A stretch of DNA of 64,000 bases from Sipunculus nudus (taxonomy: Eukaryota; Annelida; Sipuncula; Golfingiida; Sipunculidae), in NCBI GenBank assembly GCA_026874595.1, contig CM049317.1, positions 69,359,118 to 69,423,117 of the forward strand, given 5' to 3'. The notes beneath the pieces are model-generated. The model was not told the DNA's origin and ran no database searches. It worked only from the letters and a program-made list of their open reading frames with translations. The translations under genes were made by a program, and so were the position numbers. Numbering within the stretch: position 1 is the stretch's first letter; each line of letters starts with the position of its first letter. Shown here piece by piece: positions 61,430 through 64,000 of the stretch.

Positions 61430-62208
61430 AAATTGGCTACCCGTTTTCTGCATCTCCTGCAGCAACATATCATGCACATATCATTGTGGCGTATGGTATG
61501 TATCCAGGGGTGTATAATCATGGCGAGAAAGGTCCGATCCTGCACCCTCCCATCACAAATGTTACCTCAATGAGACAGGGTCCGACTGATAGTAAGAGTA
61601 CAGAGTTCATGCAGAGCATTGTGGATTTCTTTGCGGCTAGTAAATGGTCAATTGTACTTGCTGCGTCTTCTTCATGACTGTGACAACTCTTTTGGCCAAG
61701 ACGTCTTAACACCACGTCCGTCACTTTCTTCTGTACATAAATATACATTCCGGCGTTAGCGATGCTTGGTAGAATAACTTAGGCGCAGAGCTGAACAGTT
61801 TGAACACATATTGGATATCCCTTTTGGCTTGTCACCACAGTCGGGGTTTCATTGGGAAAACCACACTGATGAAGCGGTCCACAACCATTGCTCAGAGCGT
61901 CCAAGCTTCCACTGTAATCAGGCTGAAACGACGTTTGTGTAGATTAGCACAGGGGCAAACGCAAACGGCACAAATGTAATCAACACATCCGCTACGGCCA
62001 AGAAGACCATGAACCATTTTCTATGTTTTAATACGAGTTTGCTTTTCCGACAATAAAGGATTAGAATTAGAAAATGCTGCAAGATACCCAAAAACGCTGC
62101 CACCACTATTATTGCCAGGTAAACCAGTGCCATGATGTACAATGTATCCGCATCGTAATTACCACTCACCGTAACGTTAGGATCACCTGCTGTATGATTC
62201 GCCTCCAT
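61430..62208 (-). pseudogene. Rhodopsin-family GPCR pseudogene
   Basis: The first part (62208-61918) is open: MEANHTAGDPNVTVSGN with two N-glycosylation sites, membrane segment 1 (MALVYLAIIVVAAFLGILQH), then WFMVFLAVADVLITFVPFAF (segment 2 with its conserved Asp). After a stop and frame changes come MVVDRFISVVFPMKPR (end of segment 3, a DRF form of DRY) and, further on, SIANAGMYIYVQKKVTDVVL, KKSTMLCMNSVLLLSVGP (segments 5-6). The segment 1 Asn of the GN motif appears as Gln. Much of segments 4-5 is missing and stops are frequent, so it cannot make a receptor. Its place among peptide receptors of this class is not determined. Confidence 0.75.
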
Positions 62209-63294
62209 ATTTGGTAAACTGGCAGAGACGTTCTTTGTGCATTTATAAGAAATAGTGCTTTAAAGCTTGAAATCTTTTAATTAAACAGCCCTGCTGTTCC
62301 CATTCTGGGGATAATCCGCGACGTATTGCCAACGCCCTGAGGTGGGTGCGCGCGTGTGTTTGTGTAGATGAACTGCCGAAGCTTAACTGCTGGTGAGTTG
62401 ATAGCATTTGCTGCAATGAATGTAAATTAGTTCCCATATAGCGTATCCGTATGTGTAGGAGCCACTGACAGAGGGCGAAAGAGCAGGGAAACAGCTTACA
62501 AAGAATGGGCCCTTGCACTCAACCTCTGAATAAATGTTACTTAGATAAACCTTTTTTTGTATAAATATACGCATGATCACTTGTGTGAGATCTTCCTAAA
62601 ACTTTGCCAGCATTCATGTATTCGTTCCTTATTCCTAGGTTTATTCGTGCATAAGTAACTGCACATTAGTAAATATTCGTTGACGACATCCCTGAATCTG
62701 GATCGTGTGTCGGATCCATACCAACATTTTTCATTAACGCTATCCTAGCTTTTCCGTACAGTTTCATTAGATTCTGGTTATGACTGCTTGGGCTATGCTG
62801 TAAACAAACACACACACGAACGGAGATGAACAGATATCCTCCTAGCGGAACCAAACAGAAATTGCGATAGCGTCATGCATGGTTCAACTTCCCTTACTTT
62901 ATATTAGGCCGAATTATTTTTTTTTTTATTTTACACAATTTTCCTTTCTCTGAATTAGTTTATACCTTCGTTTTGGATCTAGACTATGCATATACCATAT
63001 GTTGGGAATCAATGGCCCTTGTTCATGCCATCAGCCTCAGTTGGGAGTTAGTCACGTATTAGGGTATATTTTACCAAGAGTAGTAGCTGCCAGTTAGTTG
63101 AATCGGCAAAAAGATACAGTAACACTATTTTACTGTAGTTTATTCACTTTAGAATTTCTTAACAATTCGGGTATAATGAAGTGAAATCCAACGGCTCATG
63201 ATCCTCAAATAAAGGTATGGTCATTTGGTATTTCATGTAGGCAAGTCCTGTGTTGTGCACAAACAATTGGATTTTCGAAAACAGCAGTCACTCA

Positions 63295-63298
<4 letters not shown>
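62209..63298. other. Intergenic DNA upstream of the GPCR remnant
   Basis: No supported gene or repeat seen. Confidence 0.4.

Positions 63299-63338
<40 letters not shown>
63299..63338. repeat. (TA)n array at a transposon edge
   Basis: TA array ending exactly at the pogo/Tigger-type terminal repeat. Confidence 0.95.
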
Positions 63339-63340
<2 letters not shown>

Positions 63341-63833
63341 TGGAACCCCACAATTACGACCACCCTGGGGACTGAGCAAAGTGGTCGTAATTTGGGGGTG
63401 GTCGTATTTGTGAAACTCTTGCCGTGGTCGCATATAACACGCTGATATTTAATGTGTATCAGAGTTTATCTACTGCATATCTTTAATGTGAATTATAACA
63501 AAATATTTTACTTAGCGGAGGACCTTATTATGAATGTTTTTTGTGTGTAGCTGAACATATTTATTCATAATAAAAATTAATATACATGTACACATACGTA
63601 GTGACTGATGATTAACAAATAATAACACTAAGGCAATACGATTACAACCTACTGAATGCATATTGAACATAATACGTGGCTGACATATATTTAGCCTTCC
63701 GCTTGAGTATATATTGCGTGCACTTGAGTTTTCCCGACGCTAAACTGCTGAGCCATTTGGTGCTGATTGCGCGTGGTATTGCCGCCTTGAAATACGCCAC
63801 TTTATCCTCCAAGGAGAGCTCTTTCAGAGGCAT
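63339..63833 (-). mobile_element. pogo/Tigger-like transposon end with a transposase N-terminal remnant
   Basis: CAGTGGAACCCCACAATTAC at 63339 directly follows TA and resembles pogo/Tigger terminal repeats (CAGT..AACC). Inverted GTGGTCGTAAT words follow within 100 bases. On the minus strand, 63833-63645 encodes MPLKELSLEDKVAYFKAA, then SGKLKCTQYILKRKAKYMS, like the helix-turn-helix N-terminus of Tigger transposases (LSLEEKV...GK.QI..ILK.K). The catalytic DDE region is not present between this and the end, so it is an internally deleted copy. Confidence 0.5.
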
Positions 63834-64000
63834 GGTTGCCTAACAGCAAGCAATTTAAATGCAAACTTAACCAGTAGAGAAATAAACTGACAACGATCTA
63901 TCAGAAAAGGCAAGTTAATGTGAGGGATTTTCCCCCCATGCAAGCTTTATTTATACATTTTACTGACTGCTCAATACTCAGTGTCAGTAAGGTATGAACA

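Overview
The window looks like nuclear DNA from an animal, most likely a mollusc (probably a bivalve). It is AT-rich, its genes are split into short exons with GT-AG introns, and it is full of (TA)n, (CT)n and (CA)n arrays. It carries decayed hAT, Ty3/gypsy (Gmr1-like), LINE, pogo/Tigger-like, TTAA-flanked MITE and tRNA-derived elements. A 3.8-kb tandem-repeat element ends in GGAC repeats and a small hairpin, an end type I associate with bivalve genomes. Nothing supports a prokaryotic origin. All exon models below were read by eye from splice signals and reading phase; no transcript or database evidence was available.

Layout. 1-960 (minus): decayed hAT transposase. 1641-4578 (minus): a four-exon gene for a small secreted NTF2-like (SnoaL/DUF4440-type) protein of about 155 residues, broken by one extra base in a run of five C; a minisatellite of about 1 kb fills its third intron. 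5529-8273: two inverted copies of a repeat flanking about 2 kb of unassigned DNA. 10311-52324 (plus): one very large gene for a C-type-lectin-like membrane receptor. 53690-57560: the tandem-repeat element. 61430-62208 (minus): a rhodopsin-family GPCR pseudogene. 63339-63833: one end of a pogo/Tigger-like transposon.

The receptor gene is the main content. Twenty-three coding exons join with consistent phases into 2862 nt (953 residues plus stop). The order is signal peptide, two C-type lectin domains (each split over two exons), a stalk of four 28-codon exons, one transmembrane exon, then a cytoplasmic tail of about 540 residues. The tail contains four paralogous exons (55, 55, 55 and 51 codons), an unrecognised domain of about 160 residues and several short acidic exons. 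The stalk was doubled by a recent, nearly identical 4.3-kb tandem duplication. The tail array came from older exon duplications, one of which left a snap-back palindrome. Every duplicated exon is phase-symmetric (1-1 in the stalk, 0-0 in the tail), so copy number can change without breaking the frame.

Mobile DNA sits inside the introns: a Gmr1-like retrotransposon with integrase ahead of reverse transcriptase, tRNA-like cassettes with CRE and TATA motifs, a degenerate LINE and a TTAA-flanked MITE. The most novel items are the modular receptor with its unknown tail domain and the tRNA-like/CRE/TATA cassette.
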